A stretch of DNA of 20,142 nucleotides from Opitutales bacterium (GTDB lineage Bacteria; Verrucomicrobiota; Verrucomicrobiae; Opitutales; CAG-312), in NCBI GenBank assembly GCA_017623955.1, contig JAGAOA010000084.1, positions 1 through 20,142 of the forward strand, read 5' to 3'. Shown here piece after piece: positions 7,701 to 16,978 of this stretch. Both the position numbers and the translations under genes were made by a program. Positions within the stretch are counted from its first letter, which is position 1, and the number at the start of each line of letters is the position of its first letter. Below the pieces are notes generated by a model. The model made no database searches. It was not told the origin of the DNA and worked only from the letters and a program-made list of their open reading frames with translations.

Positions 7701-7718
7701 ATTTATATATTACTCTTC

Positions 7719-8303
7719 TTATATTGCTTCAGCCACCAAAGTATTGAATTCTGGTAAAATTCGTTGGAATTGCGAAACTTCTTCAAGCAACAATGTGTTG
7801 TCGGGTAAGATATTCCAATTAGAATTTGCATTGAGCACTTCGCGGGTCCATTCAAAGTATTCTGTATGATCTGTTCTAAAGTACAATTTCGTGCCTGCAT
7901 GAGCAAATTGTCGGATATAATCGAGAAATTCCCCTTGCATCAAACGACGTTTATGATGGCGTTCTTTTGGCCAAGGGTCTGGGAAAAAGATGAATATCTT
8001 TTCTAAAACGACATCTCGCGGTAGGGCTTCTAAAAATTCCAACGCTTCTGCCTTGAAGAAATGGGCATTTGTGGCATTTTTATTTTTTGAACGTCGTTGA
8101 GAATCACGTACTCGTTCTGAGATTAAATCTATACCAATACAGGTTTCTTCAGGAAAGGCTACAGCGTATGCACTCAAGTAATGTCCCTTACCACAACCGA
8201 TTTCAAGTGTGATTGCTTTCGATTGTTCAAAAACATAGGCTATATCTTTGGCTATGCTTTTGATACGTTCGTTGCGTCGTAAAATTGCGTCTTCTAGGCT
8301 CAT
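7719..8303 (-). CDS. trmB: tRNA (guanine-N7-)-methyltransferase
   Basis: A 194-aa SAM-dependent enzyme that makes m7G46 in the variable loop of tRNA. Motif I LEIGCGKGHY is at 33-42, with the acidic GIDL at 57-60. The TrmB signature FFPDPWPKERHHKRR is at 107-120, and YFRTDHTEYFEW at 141-152 carries the conserved R-T-D. The length is close to the short bacterial forms; the C-terminal motif (EEVSQFQRILPEF) is a variant of the usual T-x-[FY]-E-x-x-F. The start codon shares one base with the stop of the upstream gene (TAATG), so translation is probably coupled. Confidence 0.95.
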   Translation of the reverse strand: MSLEDAILRRNERIKSIAKDIAYVFEQSKAITLEIGCGKGHYLSAYAVAFPEETCIGIDLISERVRDSQRRSKNKNATNAHFFKAEALEFLEALPRDVVLEKIFIFFPDPWPKERHHKRRLMQGEFLDYIRQFAHAGTKLYFRTDHTEYFEWTREVLNANSNWNILPDNTLLLEEVSQFQRILPEFNTLVAEAI

Positions 8304-8836
8304 TATTGTTTCTGTTCTAAGGCTTTGTTGGCTTGGGCGAGTTTTACGTATTTCTTTGCCCAGTATGCAAGACCTTCGCTAGTTTTTTCATCGAGCTGTT
8401 TTACAACTTTTGCTGGAGATCCCAATACTAATGAGCCTTCTGGAATAACTGTATTTTTTGTTACCAATGCGCCAGCTCCTACTATTGAACCTTTCCCGAT
8501 AACAGCTTTATCTAAGACTATTGCTCCCATTCCTATTAAACATCCATCTTGTATTTCGCACGCATGCAAAATTGCTCCGTGTCCTACGGTAACATTTTTA
8601 CCGACTTTAACTCCTGCATCGTCTGCTAAATGAACCATTGTTCCATCTTGCAAGTTTGAGTTTTCTCCGAGTTCTATTGAATTTATATCGGCACGAAGTA
8701 CGCATCCAGGCCATACACTAGCGTTTTTTGCGATTGTAACATCGCCTATTAAAACTGCATTCTTACTTACGTATGCGGTTTCGTCGATTGTTGGGGCTTT
8801 ATTTAAAAATTTTTCAAGTTGTTCTTCTAGTGTCAT
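8303..8836 (-). CDS. Gamma-carbonic-anhydrase-like hexapeptide-repeat protein
   Basis: A 177-aa left-handed beta-helix protein of the YrdA/PaaY/CaiE type. Hexapeptide repeats run from about residue 28 to 145 (for example VLIGDV, GVKVGK, GCLIGM, GSIVGA). The three zinc-binding histidines of gamma carbonic anhydrases are present as H69 (VHLAD), H86 (GHG) and H91 (LHAC), with R48, D50 and Q63 also conserved. Members of this family are trimers; some hydrate CO2, others bind metal with no known activity, so the exact reaction is uncertain. The C-terminal helix (about 148-177) is typical. First gene of the gamma-CA, trmB, membrane protein run. Confidence 0.9.
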   Translation of the reverse strand: MTLEEQLEKFLNKAPTIDETAYVSKNAVLIGDVTIAKNASVWPGCVLRADINSIELGENSNLQDGTMVHLADDAGVKVGKNVTVGHGAILHACEIQDGCLIGMGAIVLDKAVIGKGSIVGAGALVTKNTVIPEGSLVLGSPAKVVKQLDEKTSEGLAYWAKKYVKLAQANKALEQKQ

Positions 8837-8892
8837 AATAGCTTATAATATCATTGTTTTTTTATTTTATTTCAATCAAAAATCTTATATAA

Positions 8893-9294
<402 letters not shown>

Positions 9295-9365
9295 AATTTA
9301 TGTTTTTATCTTGATAAAAATTAACAGATATTTATCGTTTCTACTTACATAGAAGGAATAAATTT

Positions 9366-10928
9366 ATGAAGAAATATACTTATTTAACAGGGGTGTCGAT
9401 TCTTGCGTTTTTTTGTTCAAGTTTATCGGCGGAAAATATGTATTTAAGCGGAATATGGGAAAAGGGAAAGACTCAGGCGTTTTCTAATCCTGCGGCATGG
9501 ATGACTCCAAAAGGTCCAGCCAACAGAGTTATTCAGAAAGATGATACTTTGATTGTCACCGATACAACTGGTTATTCTAGAATTGATGGAAATGTAAAAA
9601 TTAAACACCTTAACTTGGGGAAATTTTTGGCTAGCAAATCTAGTATAGGTAAGATTGCATGGAGTATGACAAAGACTGCTCCAAACGGCAAAGATGGTTC
9701 GCTTACGATTGATACAAATGAAAAAGATGCTAAAATTTCAAGTGCGATTTCTTCTAACTTTAAAGGTTATAGAAATGATAAAAATCAAGGAGGTTTAGCT
9801 CAACAGGTTTTGACTATTTCTGGTGGTAAAGTCGTTATTAGAAATTCTGCATCGGGTGGTGCTGTTGCTTTAGATATGAACGCAGAACAGACTCCCAAAA
9901 CTCCACCAACTTACAATGCTGGTATTATTTTTGATAGTCCTGTTCATTTCTTTAATTCAGTAGTAGTTCGTTCGAACAATGTAGCCTACTGCGAAGGCAT
10001 TGGTTATCAGGTTTGTCAACTTTCGTTTTTAAACCAGACATTAGTTGCGTATACTGCAAAGGGAAAACATCATTTTAGAACTTTTAATGTTTTTGCTTTA
10101 CCTACTCATTATTTTACTCCGCTAATGATTATAAACGTTGGCGATAATCATCATAGAAAGGCCAGAATGCAGACTGGAACTTTTAAATTGAGCAATGGGT
10201 CGGCTTTAAATGTTTTTGGAACGCTCGATATTAATGGTGATTTTATTATGGAAAGGGCTGCTAAGTTAGATATTAAAGCTGGTGGAAAGGTAAATGTTTC
10301 ATCGACTAATATTGATAAATTTGTAGAATTTAAATCTGACAAACTTGCTAGAATAAACATTGACGGTGCTTTGAATATTACAAATCCAAAGTTACACAAG
10401 GACAACACTAAGTTCTTAGATGTTCAGAGGGTTGTAGGTGAGAAGGGTAGTATAACTGTTGATGGTACTGGTTTTCAAGGTATGAATGGATTGTACATTG
10501 AACGCTCTCTTCTTCAGCTTAAGAAAGGTGCGAAAGTTTATGCACGCAATATGTTGCGATTAGGTGACAGAAGTAGATTACAGATGTATGGAGAAAATCC
10601 AATATCGGCACGCGAGCCTGCAAACAAACTTTGCAAAATTATAATACAAGGTCGCGAAACAAAGATAGAGACTTATGCAAACCAAAAATTTGATAGCATT
10701 GATGCAAGACAATCATTCTTGTTTAAGATTGGCGAAGAAGTTAATGATATAAGTTTTCAAAAGTTGATATCGAAATGGTACAAACACGTTTTTGTTGAGA
10801 TAGATGGATTCAGAAATGGAGTTATAAGAATTGCCAATGATGACCCGAATATAGCTACAAACATCAAAGCTAAAGGATGGACAAATTTCCGCATTGAAAA
10901 TGGGTTGTTGACTGCTACAAAACAATAA
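9366..10928 (+). CDS. Secreted protein of unknown function, beta-rich
   Basis: A 520-aa exported protein. Residues 1-22 are a clear signal peptide (KKYTYLTGVSILAFFCSSLSA, cleavage after SLSA). The mature part is rich in short beta-type stretches with alternating hydrophobic residues and Gly/Asn/Asp turns (GGKVVIRNSASGG, GGKVNVSS, KGSITVDGTG), as in beta-helix or autotransporter passenger-like proteins. No C-terminal membrane anchor, beta-barrel or PEP-CTERM type sorting motif is visible; it ends ...GLLTATKQ. I do not recognise the family. AGAAGGA at 9351-9357, 8 nt before ATG, is a good ribosome binding site, unlike many genes here, which suggests strong translation. A strong terminator follows. 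A surface or envelope role is inference. Confidence 0.75.
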   Translation: MKKYTYLTGVSILAFFCSSLSAENMYLSGIWEKGKTQAFSNPAAWMTPKGPANRVIQKDDTLIVTDTTGYSRIDGNVKIKHLNLGKFLASKSSIGKIAWSMTKTAPNGKDGSLTIDTNEKDAKISSAISSNFKGYRNDKNQGGLAQQVLTISGGKVVIRNSASGGAVALDMNAEQTPKTPPTYNAGIIFDSPVHFFNSVVVRSNNVAYCEGIGYQVCQLSFLNQTLVAYTAKGKHHFRTFNVFALPTHYFTPLMIINVGDNHHRKARMQTGTFKLSNGSALNVFGTLDINGDFIMERAAKLDIKAGGKVNVSSTNIDKFVEFKSDKLARINIDGALNITNPKLHKDNTKFLDVQRVVGEKGSITVDGTGFQGMNGLYIERSLLQLKKGAKVYARNMLRLGDRSRLQMYGENPISAREPANKLCKIIIQGRETKIETYANQKFDSIDARQSFLFKIGEEVNDISFQKLISKWYKHVFVEIDGFRNGVIRIANDDPNIATNIKAKGWTNFRIENGLLTATKQ

Positions 10929-10944
10929 TAGGTTCTAATTCTAA

Positions 10945-10979
10945 CAAAAAAACGAGCATTTTAAAATGCTCGTTTTTTT
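10945..10979. terminator. Bidirectional Rho-independent terminator
   Basis: Long near-perfect palindrome: A-run, ACGAGCATTTT, AAAATGCTCGT, T-run. It is flanked by A7 on one side and T7 on the other, so it can stop transcription of both converging genes (the secreted protein on + and metY on -). Confidence 0.93.
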
Positions 10980-11002
10980 ATTATATGATTTTTAGTATAT
11001 AT

Positions 11003-12274
11003 CTATGCTAAAGCTTGGTTGAAGTCGGCAATGATATCGTCAATATGTTCAATTCCTACTGAAACTCTTATCAACTCTGGTAAGATACCAGTTGAAATTT
11101 GTTCCACATCGGACAACTGGCGATGTGTTGTACTTGCTGGGTGAAGCACGCATGTTCTTGTATCTGCAACGTGAGTAACTATTTTGGCAAGCTTTAATTT
11201 ATTCATTACTTTTTCGGCTGCGGCACGACCTCCTTTGGGACCAAAAGTCATTACACCACTACATGCTTTAAGATATTTTTTTGCCAATTCTTTATCGGAT
11301 GAATTTGGCAACGATGGATAATTAACCCAATCAACTTTTTCGTGATTATTGAAAAAGTTTGCAAGTTTTTCGGCATTGCTACTATGGCGTTCCATTCGCA
11401 AGGCAAGTGTTTCCAAGTTCATATTTGTAAGCCATGCGTTTTGTGGAGACATCATCATACCAAAGTCGCGCATTACGTGTGTGCGAGCTTTTACAATAAA
11501 TGCAGCATTGCCAAATGTTTTAGTATAGACTAAACCGTGATAAGTTGGATCTGGAGTATTGAAGCTTGGGAATTTATCGGATGATGCAAAGTCGAAATTA
11601 CCTGCGTCGATTACCATTCCACCCAATGCACAAGCATGACCATCAGAATATTTTGATGTACTATGCACTACGATATTTGCTCCAAAATCTATTGGTCGAC
11701 ACAAGAACGGTGTTGGGAACGTATTATCTACTACAAAGGGAACACCCGCCCGTTTTGCAACGTTTGAAAATTTTTCAAAATCTAAAACCTTTACGCTTGG
11801 GTTTGACAATGATTCTGCAAAAATTAATTTTGTATTTGGTTGTACTGCTGCAAAGATTTCTTCTTCTGAGGCTGTTTGATCGACAAATGTTGTTTTTATA
11901 CCAAGCTTTTCAAAACTATGACCTAGAAGGTTTGATGTGCCTCCATAAACTGTACTTGCACTTACGATATGATCGCCTGCATTACATAGTGTCATTACTA
12001 CTGCTGTTGTTGCACTTTGTCCACTGGCTGTTCCCATAGCTCCTATTCCGCCTTCGAGTGCAGCCATTTTCTTTTCGAGAAATTCTACAGTTGGATTACT
12101 CAAACGCGTATAAAAATGCCCCACGGCTTTTAGATCAAAAAGATCTGCCATAGATTGAGCATCATCGTATGCGAAAGTTGTGCTTTGGATAATCGGTGGA
12201 ACTCGAGATTGTCCATTTTGCGGTTCGTAACCTGCTTGCACTGCAAGCGTTTCTAGATGTTGTTTATTTTGCAT
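11003..12274 (-). CDS. metY: O-acetylhomoserine sulfhydrylase (PLP-dependent)
   Basis: A 423-aa Cys/Met metabolism PLP enzyme. It should join sulfide (or methanethiol) to acylated homoserine, giving homocysteine directly, which fits the metX and metW genes 4 kb away. Landmarks: N-terminal LAVQAGYEP and PPIIQSTTF, YTRLSNPT at 55-62 with phosphate-binding Y55/R57 of the neighbouring subunit, SGQSA near 84-88, Y110 stacking on the PLP ring, VVDN with D183, and the Schiff-base lysine K208 in HSTSKYSDGHA. The length of more than 420 aa is typical of MetY rather than the shorter MetB/MetC (~380-400). The lysine motif is slightly unusual (S-T-S-K-Y-S-D-G-H instead of S-x-T-K-x-x-G-G-H). It is 7 bases after the RluD-like gene. 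MetZ-like substrate use cannot be excluded. Confidence 0.92.
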   Translation of the reverse strand: MQNKQHLETLAVQAGYEPQNGQSRVPPIIQSTTFAYDDAQSMADLFDLKAVGHFYTRLSNPTVEFLEKKMAALEGGIGAMGTASGQSATTAVVMTLCNAGDHIVSASTVYGGTSNLLGHSFEKLGIKTTFVDQTASEEEIFAAVQPNTKLIFAESLSNPSVKVLDFEKFSNVAKRAGVPFVVDNTFPTPFLCRPIDFGANIVVHSTSKYSDGHACALGGMVIDAGNFDFASSDKFPSFNTPDPTYHGLVYTKTFGNAAFIVKARTHVMRDFGMMMSPQNAWLTNMNLETLALRMERHSSNAEKLANFFNNHEKVDWVNYPSLPNSSDKELAKKYLKACSGVMTFGPKGGRAAAEKVMNKLKLAKIVTHVADTRTCVLHPASTTHRQLSDVEQISTGILPELIRVSVGIEHIDDIIADFNQALA

Positions 12275-12281
12275 AATAGAA

Positions 12282-13235
12282 TTATATGTAAGTTTTTTTT
12301 AAGGTTGTAAGTAAGTCGTTAAAATCTTTTGGTGGTGGGGCTTGTACATCTATAAACTTGTCTTCTTTTGTTGGATGAGGCATTGTCAATTTGAATGCGT
12401 GCAACATAACTCGTTCTGGTGGGGTTATTTCTTTCATTTTATTCTTCTGAAATGAATAGGTATAATCGCCCAAGATTGGAAAGCCCATATCGGTTAGATG
12501 TACTCTAATTTGATGTGTTCTTCCCGTATAAATTTTACAAGACATTAAGGCGGCTCTATTGCCAAATTTTTCTTGCATATACCACTCAGTACAAGCATCT
12601 CTTCCATTAGCATCATCGCACACACACATTTTTGTACGGAAAGAGGGATGTCTACCGATAGATTTACGTATTATTCCGCTACGGATTGTTGGAACTCCGC
12701 AAACTATTGCTAGGTATCGTTTATCTATTTCACGTTCTGAAAACAATTCAACCAAGCGATAATAGGCGTTATCGGTCTTTGCCATAATCATTGCTCCAGA
12801 TGTCTCTTTATCTAGGCGATGAACTATTCCTGGACGCATTGTTCCGCCAGCCATACTTAGATTGCCTTTGGTATGGTACATCATTGCATGGACTAATGTG
12901 TCATCTCCCGTACCACTTCCTGGATGAACTGTCATCCCAGCGGGTTTGTTAACGACGATTACATCTTCATCTTCATAAAGTATTTCAACGGGGATATCGA
13001 CTGGTACAACTTCGCTTGGCAATGGTTCGGGAATTTCTATTTCTACTTCATCACCAGCAAAAAGTTTATGCTTCTTTATGATAGATTGCCCCCCCATTTT
13101 TACTTTGCCAAGTTTGAAGCTCTCTTCTAAACGCGAACGCGAAACTTCTTCAGACAAGAATGCAGATATAGCTTTGTCGGCTCGCTCTGGAGATGCGTTT
13201 TCGGGATGTATATATTTGCGGATTAGCTCTGACAT
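12282..13235 (-). CDS. rluD: Ribosomal large-subunit pseudouridine synthase, RluD/RluC type
   Basis: A 317-aa RNA pseudouridine synthase of the RluA family. An S4 RNA-binding domain occupies about residues 18-70 (ADKAISAFLSEE ... LFAGDEVEIEI). The catalytic domain follows, with NKPAGMTVHPG at 96-106, the catalytic aspartate D142 in VHRLDKETSG, RYLAIVCG near 172-179, and GRTHQIRVH. The S4 domain plus length favour RluD (23S helix 69), but RluC cannot be excluded. The ATG shares one base with the stop of the aminopeptidase gene. It contains a run of seven G (13089-13095 on + as C7) that is in frame here, coding Gly-Gly at about residues 48-49. Confidence 0.92.
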   Translation of the reverse strand: MSELIRKYIHPENASPERADKAISAFLSEEVSRSRLEESFKLGKVKMGGQSIIKKHKLFAGDEVEIEIPEPLPSEVVPVDIPVEILYEDEDVIVVNKPAGMTVHPGSGTGDDTLVHAMMYHTKGNLSMAGGTMRPGIVHRLDKETSGAMIMAKTDNAYYRLVELFSEREIDKRYLAIVCGVPTIRSGIIRKSIGRHPSFRTKMCVCDDANGRDACTEWYMQEKFGNRAALMSCKIYTGRTHQIRVHLTDMGFPILGDYTYSFQKNKMKEITPPERVMLHAFKLTMPHPTKEDKFIDVQAPPPKDFNDLLTTLKKTYI

Positions 13236-14347
13236 TAGGATTTAAGATAAGCGGGGTTGAGTTTTTCTATACCTTCACCAATAAAAAGACCATCTTTGCG
13301 AATTAGTTTATCATCGAAGTATATTTCGCCTCCACCATATTCTGGAGTTTGGATACATACTAGGTCCCAATGGACTTGCGAGCGATTTCCGTTATCGACT
13401 TCATCGTATGCTTGTCCTGGTGTAAAGTGAAATGAACCTGCAATTTTTTCATCGAAGAGGATGTCTCGCATAGCTGTGGTTATGTAGGGATTAAATCCTA
13501 ATGCAAATTCGCCAATGTATTTTGCTCCTTCATCTGACGACAATATTTCGGCTAATTTTGTAGTATTATTCGGAGATGATGCTTTTATGATTTTACCTTT
13601 GGAAAATTCCAAGCGTATAGAATCGAATGAAACTCCGTTATAAACGGTGGGGGCATTATATGTTACATAACCTTCTACGCTATCTCGAACTGGGGCTGTG
13701 AAAATTTCACCATCGGGAATATTATATTGCCCGCCACAACCAATGGCGGTCATTCCTTTGATTGAAAAACTTAGGTCGGTTCCTTCACCAACAATTTTCA
13801 CTTTATCGGTTGACTCCATCAACTCTTTCATTGCCTGCATTCCTTCTGCCATTTTTGCATAGTTCATTGTGCAGACATCGAAGTAAAATTTTTCAAAGGC
13901 TTCGGTACTCATTTGTGCAAGTTGTGCCATTGATGGTGTTGGCCAACGCAATACAACCCATTTCGTCTTACCTACGCGCCAATCTAGCGAAGCTTTCATT
14001 GCTGAGGATATCAACGACATTTGCTCTTGCGGAACATCGGAATTTTCAAATATATTTTCTGCCCCGCGGATTGCGATATAGGCATTCATTTTCTTTATTT
14101 GATAAAGTGCGACATCTGCATCGACTTCCAATCTTCCTAAAGTCGCCGTTTGGGCTAATTTTCTAGATATTTTTTGATTAGAAATTTTAACGTGTGCATA
14201 CGCTCCGCGTTCTGTGATTTCATCTATCAAGGCTGAAACCATTTCGGGTGGCGTTTCCGATACATCTATCAATACATGTTCTCCTGCGGCAATTTTGGTA
14301 GAGTGTCCGCAGAGGGTTTTTGCCAATTTTTCGTATAAAGCTTTCAT
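13235..14347 (-). CDS. Aminopeptidase, peptidase family M29
   Basis: A 370-aa metallo-aminopeptidase of the AmpS/PepS/AmpT family, a cytosolic two-metal exopeptidase that releases N-terminal residues from peptides. Expected metal ligands are visible: E214 in NIPDGEIFTAPV, E280 in YIGEFALGFNP, and H326 and D328 in QVHWDLV, with H307 in GSFHFTPGQAYDE. The N-terminal domain (about 1-190) with AAGEHVLIDV is typical. The length fits the family. No clear Shine-Dalgarno sequence is before the ATG. It is 43 bases downstream of the LolA-like gene and overlaps the RluD-like gene by one base. Confidence 0.93.
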   Translation of the reverse strand: MKALYEKLAKTLCGHSTKIAAGEHVLIDVSETPPEMVSALIDEITERGAYAHVKISNQKISRKLAQTATLGRLEVDADVALYQIKKMNAYIAIRGAENIFENSDVPQEQMSLISSAMKASLDWRVGKTKWVVLRWPTPSMAQLAQMSTEAFEKFYFDVCTMNYAKMAEGMQAMKELMESTDKVKIVGEGTDLSFSIKGMTAIGCGGQYNIPDGEIFTAPVRDSVEGYVTYNAPTVYNGVSFDSIRLEFSKGKIIKASSPNNTTKLAEILSSDEGAKYIGEFALGFNPYITTAMRDILFDEKIAGSFHFTPGQAYDEVDNGNRSQVHWDLVCIQTPEYGGGEIYFDDKLIRKDGLFIGEGIEKLNPAYLKS

Positions 14348-14390
14348 ATTTTTTTAGGTGTTATTATAGAATCGGCTACTAAAATACAAA

Positions 14391-15212
14391 CTAAAGACGT
14401 TTCATTGCAGGTAAGTCTACATTCCTTGGTGCATCTGGCAAGAAAATAGATAAGGGTAGATTTAATTTGAATTTAGCTGTGGTAAAACGCAGTATATCTT
14501 TATCTTTTGTACGTTCATCTTTTACTGAGGCTTCACGCATTATCCAAAGTCCGTCAACTTTTTTTACTGAACCAAGATTTGCCGTTTTATATTCGTCTTT
14601 GCCAAAAATTACAATTTGAACAGGTGCATTAAAGTCTCTAGAAAGAGCAACTCGGACTGTTTTTGATGGAAATTCCGACGATGTTAAATCGTACAGATGT
14701 ACAGCTTGACCAATTTTATCTGCACCAACGTACGTAGGTGTCCAATGCTTGTATGGCATAAGCAGATCGAAGGGAGAATAGAGTAAACCTGTACAAATTG
14801 GAGATGTCCAATCTTTGAGAGGTAGGCGTTTGAACTTGCCATTTTGTAATTTCCAAACTTCAGATTTTGATGGAGCATTCTTGAAGATATACTCTTCTAT
14901 CTTTGTTGGTGTTGATACTGGGGCAACTCGTATACGTGTGTAAACTACTCCGTTTCTCTCGGTCCCTAACATATAGCCAACATATTTTATTTCTTCACTC
15001 TTGCGTGGACGATGTTTTATTTCAAACATCATGCAATAATCTCCTCCAAGTTTAGATTTGGAAAACTCTTGCCAACGTTCTGAGGCGGCTTCTGGCGATA
15101 AATCTATACCTCCACTAAATTTAGGACGTTTGATGTTTTGTGCGTGTGCCGAACAAAACAAAAAAATGAGCACAATGAATGTGCTCAAAATTGATGTAAA
15201 AGAGTTTGTCAT
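14391..15212 (-). CDS. Secreted protein, LolA-like outer membrane lipoprotein-sorting type
   Basis: A 273-aa exported protein with signal peptide 1-24 (TSILSTFIVLIFLFCSAHA, cleavage after AHA). The mature part shows features seen in LolA-superfamily outer membrane lipoprotein-sorting proteins: repeated beta strands, a central SPICTGLLYSPFDLLMPYKHWTP-type segment (longer than usual), paired PVQIVIFG and VDGLWIMREASV strands, and a C-terminal TTAKFKLNLPLSIFLP segment. I assign it to that superfamily on overall pattern, not on a diagnostic motif, and it is not the housekeeping LolA. It starts 6 bases after the secG stop, so it is cotranscribed with secG. Confidence 0.65.
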   Translation of the reverse strand: MTNSFTSILSTFIVLIFLFCSAHAQNIKRPKFSGGIDLSPEAASERWQEFSKSKLGGDYCMMFEIKHRPRKSEEIKYVGYMLGTERNGVVYTRIRVAPVSTPTKIEEYIFKNAPSKSEVWKLQNGKFKRLPLKDWTSPICTGLLYSPFDLLMPYKHWTPTYVGADKIGQAVHLYDLTSSEFPSKTVRVALSRDFNAPVQIVIFGKDEYKTANLGSVKKVDGLWIMREASVKDERTKDKDILRFTTAKFKLNLPLSIFLPDAPRNVDLPAMKRL

Positions 15213-15218
15213 AAAACT

Positions 15219-15620
15219 TTACTTTTTAGCTGGAGCTTCTGCCTTCTTTTCTACTTCTTTCTTTACTGCTTCGCTTTTCTTTGTTGCATCACTAGTTGCT
15301 GGCTTTGATTTTTCTTCTTTGCCAGATACAGCAGAAAGAGAAAGTGTTTGCGGTTGTTCAATCTTACTTCCGCCCGTCTGCCAAATATAGCCCAAATATA
15401 ATCCAGCAGAAATTACAAAGAACAAAACTGTCAATTTTACCGTGGCTTTTGTTAACACATTGCCAGCTTCGCCACCAAACATACCTTCGGCAGCTCCGCC
15501 TCCCAATGCTGACCCCATGCCTGAATTTGCATTCGGACGTTGCATCAAAATTACCAGCACCAATAAAATGCAGACAATTACCAATACGAGTGTAAATATT
15601 CCTATAAGTATGGAACTCAT
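15219..15620 (-). CDS. secG: Preprotein translocase subunit SecG
   Basis: A 133-aa inner-membrane subunit of SecYEG that aids protein export. Two membrane helices (about 5-26 and 62-79) are joined by the family loop QRPNANSGMGSALGGGAAEGMFG (27-49), with the usual GxxLxxxT-type start of helix 2 (VLTKATVKLT). The C-terminal 50 residues are a low-complexity Lys/Glu/Ala tail (KKEVEKKAEAPAKK), common in SecG of several phyla. First gene of the minus-strand run, divergent from metX. Confidence 0.95.
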   Translation of the reverse strand: MSSILIGIFTLVLVIVCILLVLVILMQRPNANSGMGSALGGGAAEGMFGGEAGNVLTKATVKLTVLFFVISAGLYLGYIWQTGGSKIEQPQTLSLSAVSGKEEKSKPATSDATKKSEAVKKEVEKKAEAPAKK

Positions 15621-15801
15621 TGCTATAAATATTTCTTAATAGTTGCTAAATTTAAAATCATTACTATGGGGTATTCTAAAAATTTATCAACACTTTTTTT
15701 AAATCATTTTTCAAGTTTTTTGGAGCTTTTATTGCTGAATATTTGACTTTATGAAAAATAAATGCAACTTATAATCATCTTATTTGAAAATAATGTTGAT
15801 T

Positions 15802-15823
15802 GTATCGACTTTATATACGATAC
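15802..15823. promoter_or_regulatory. Inverted repeat upstream of metX, possible operator
   Basis: GTATCG (15802-15807) and CGATAC (15818-15823) form a perfect 6-bp inverted repeat with a 10-nt AT-rich centre, ending 15 nt before the metX ATG. TTGATT and GATACT nearby could be weak -35/-10 elements. The position would suit a repressor site; no SAM riboswitch fold was seen in the 218-bp divergent region. Confidence 0.35.
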
Positions 15824-15838
15824 TCTATTACATAAATA

Positions 15839-16978
15839 ATGAACGATTTTGAAGACACATCTTTCTTAAAAGACGGCGGTGATGTAGGTATAGTTACTTA
15901 TAAAGACTATTTCTGCAATACTCCTTTGCGATTTAAATTAGGCGGAGAATTGCAATCTTTCAATATCAGATATGAGACTTATGGCAGATTGAATGAGGAT
16001 AAATCTAATGCTATCCTAGTTTGTCATGCACTGACTGGCGATCATCACTGTGCTGGTGTCTATTCTTTAGAAGACAGAAAATCTGGATGGTGGAACAATA
16101 TTATAGGGGTGGGAAAGCCTCTCGATACAAACAAATATTTTATAATTTGTTCTAATTGCATTGGAGGTTGTAGAGGAACTACGGGTCCTGTATCTATAAA
16201 TCCGCTTACAAATCAACGCTACAATTTGACTTTCCCTGCTGTTACTATACAGGATATGGTTGCCGCTCAAGAAAGATTAATAACACATTTGGGTATAGAT
16301 AAACTCAAGATGGTTATAGGCGGAAGTATGGGCGGTATGCAGGTTTTACAATGGGCTATTGATTTTCCTAATCGAGTAGAACGTGCATGTGCTCTTGCAA
16401 CGACTTCACGTCAAAATGCTCAGGCTATTGCTTTTAATGAAGTAGGGCGTTCTGCTATTATGCAAGATCCAATTTGGCAAGGTGGTAATTATGCTCTTGA
16501 GCGTGTACCTAGTGTTGGTTTAGGTATTGCTAGAATGATGGCTCATATTACATATTTGTCGGACATTGGGATGGAAGATAAATTTGGACGTGATCATCGC
16601 AGGATTTCTGGAGAAGAAATTTTTAAACCATCATTTGAAGTTGAAAGTTATTTACATCATCAAGGACAGAGTTTTGTTAATAGATTTGATGCAAATTCTT
16701 ATTTATACTTCACTAGAGCTTTGGACTTATTTGATTTGCGTTTGAATGGAGGTTCGCTAGAGGTAGCCTTTAAAGATGTAGTGGCTAAATTTTTAGTAGT
16801 AGGCTTTACTAGCGATTGGTTATTTCCACCGTCTCAAAATAGAGAAATTGTAAAAGCTTTATTACGAATTGGCAAAACAGCTTCGTACGCAGAAATAAAA
16901 AGCGAATTAGGACATGATTCATTCCTTATTCACTCTCCAAAACTTTATAAACTTATAGAATATTTTTTGAATGACTGA
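15839..16978 (+). CDS. metX: Homoserine O-acyltransferase MetX
   Basis: A 379-aa alpha/beta-hydrolase-fold enzyme that acylates L-homoserine, the first committed step of methionine synthesis. It shows VCHALTGDHHCAG at 61-73, the nucleophile elbow GGSMGGMQ with S163, TSDWLFPPSQ with D326, and LGHDSFL with H359, completing the Ser-Asp-His triad. The length is typical. Most enzymes of this fold use acetyl-CoA, but many MetX encoded with MetW use succinyl-CoA, so the acyl group is not certain. The presence of metY, which prefers O-acetylhomoserine, favours acetyl. It has no clear Shine-Dalgarno sequence, and its last 8 bases overlap metW. Confidence 0.95.
   Translation: MNDFEDTSFLKDGGDVGIVTYKDYFCNTPLRFKLGGELQSFNIRYETYGRLNEDKSNAILVCHALTGDHHCAGVYSLEDRKSGWWNNIIGVGKPLDTNKYFIICSNCIGGCRGTTGPVSINPLTNQRYNLTFPAVTIQDMVAAQERLITHLGIDKLKMVIGGSMGGMQVLQWAIDFPNRVERACALATTSRQNAQAIAFNEVGRSAIMQDPIWQGGNYALERVPSVGLGIARMMAHITYLSDIGMEDKFGRDHRRISGEEIFKPSFEVESYLHHQGQSFVNRFDANSYLYFTRALDLFDLRLNGGSLEVAFKDVVAKFLVVGFTSDWLFPPSQNREIVKALLRIGKTASYAEIKSELGHDSFLIHSPKLYKLIEYFLND

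Noticed and set aside
7703..7906. A 67-aa minus-strand ORF overlapping trmB
   Set aside because: It overlaps the trmB 3' end in another frame, and TrmB has clear motifs.
9303..9320. Terminator after glnB (TTTTTATC / GATAAAAA)
   Set aside because: The stem is almost entirely A-T with a tiny loop and no T tract following; too weak to call.
15621..15838. SAM riboswitch or other leader RNA before metX
   Set aside because: I found no conserved SAM-box-type core or anti-terminator structure; only AT-rich DNA and a short inverted repeat.
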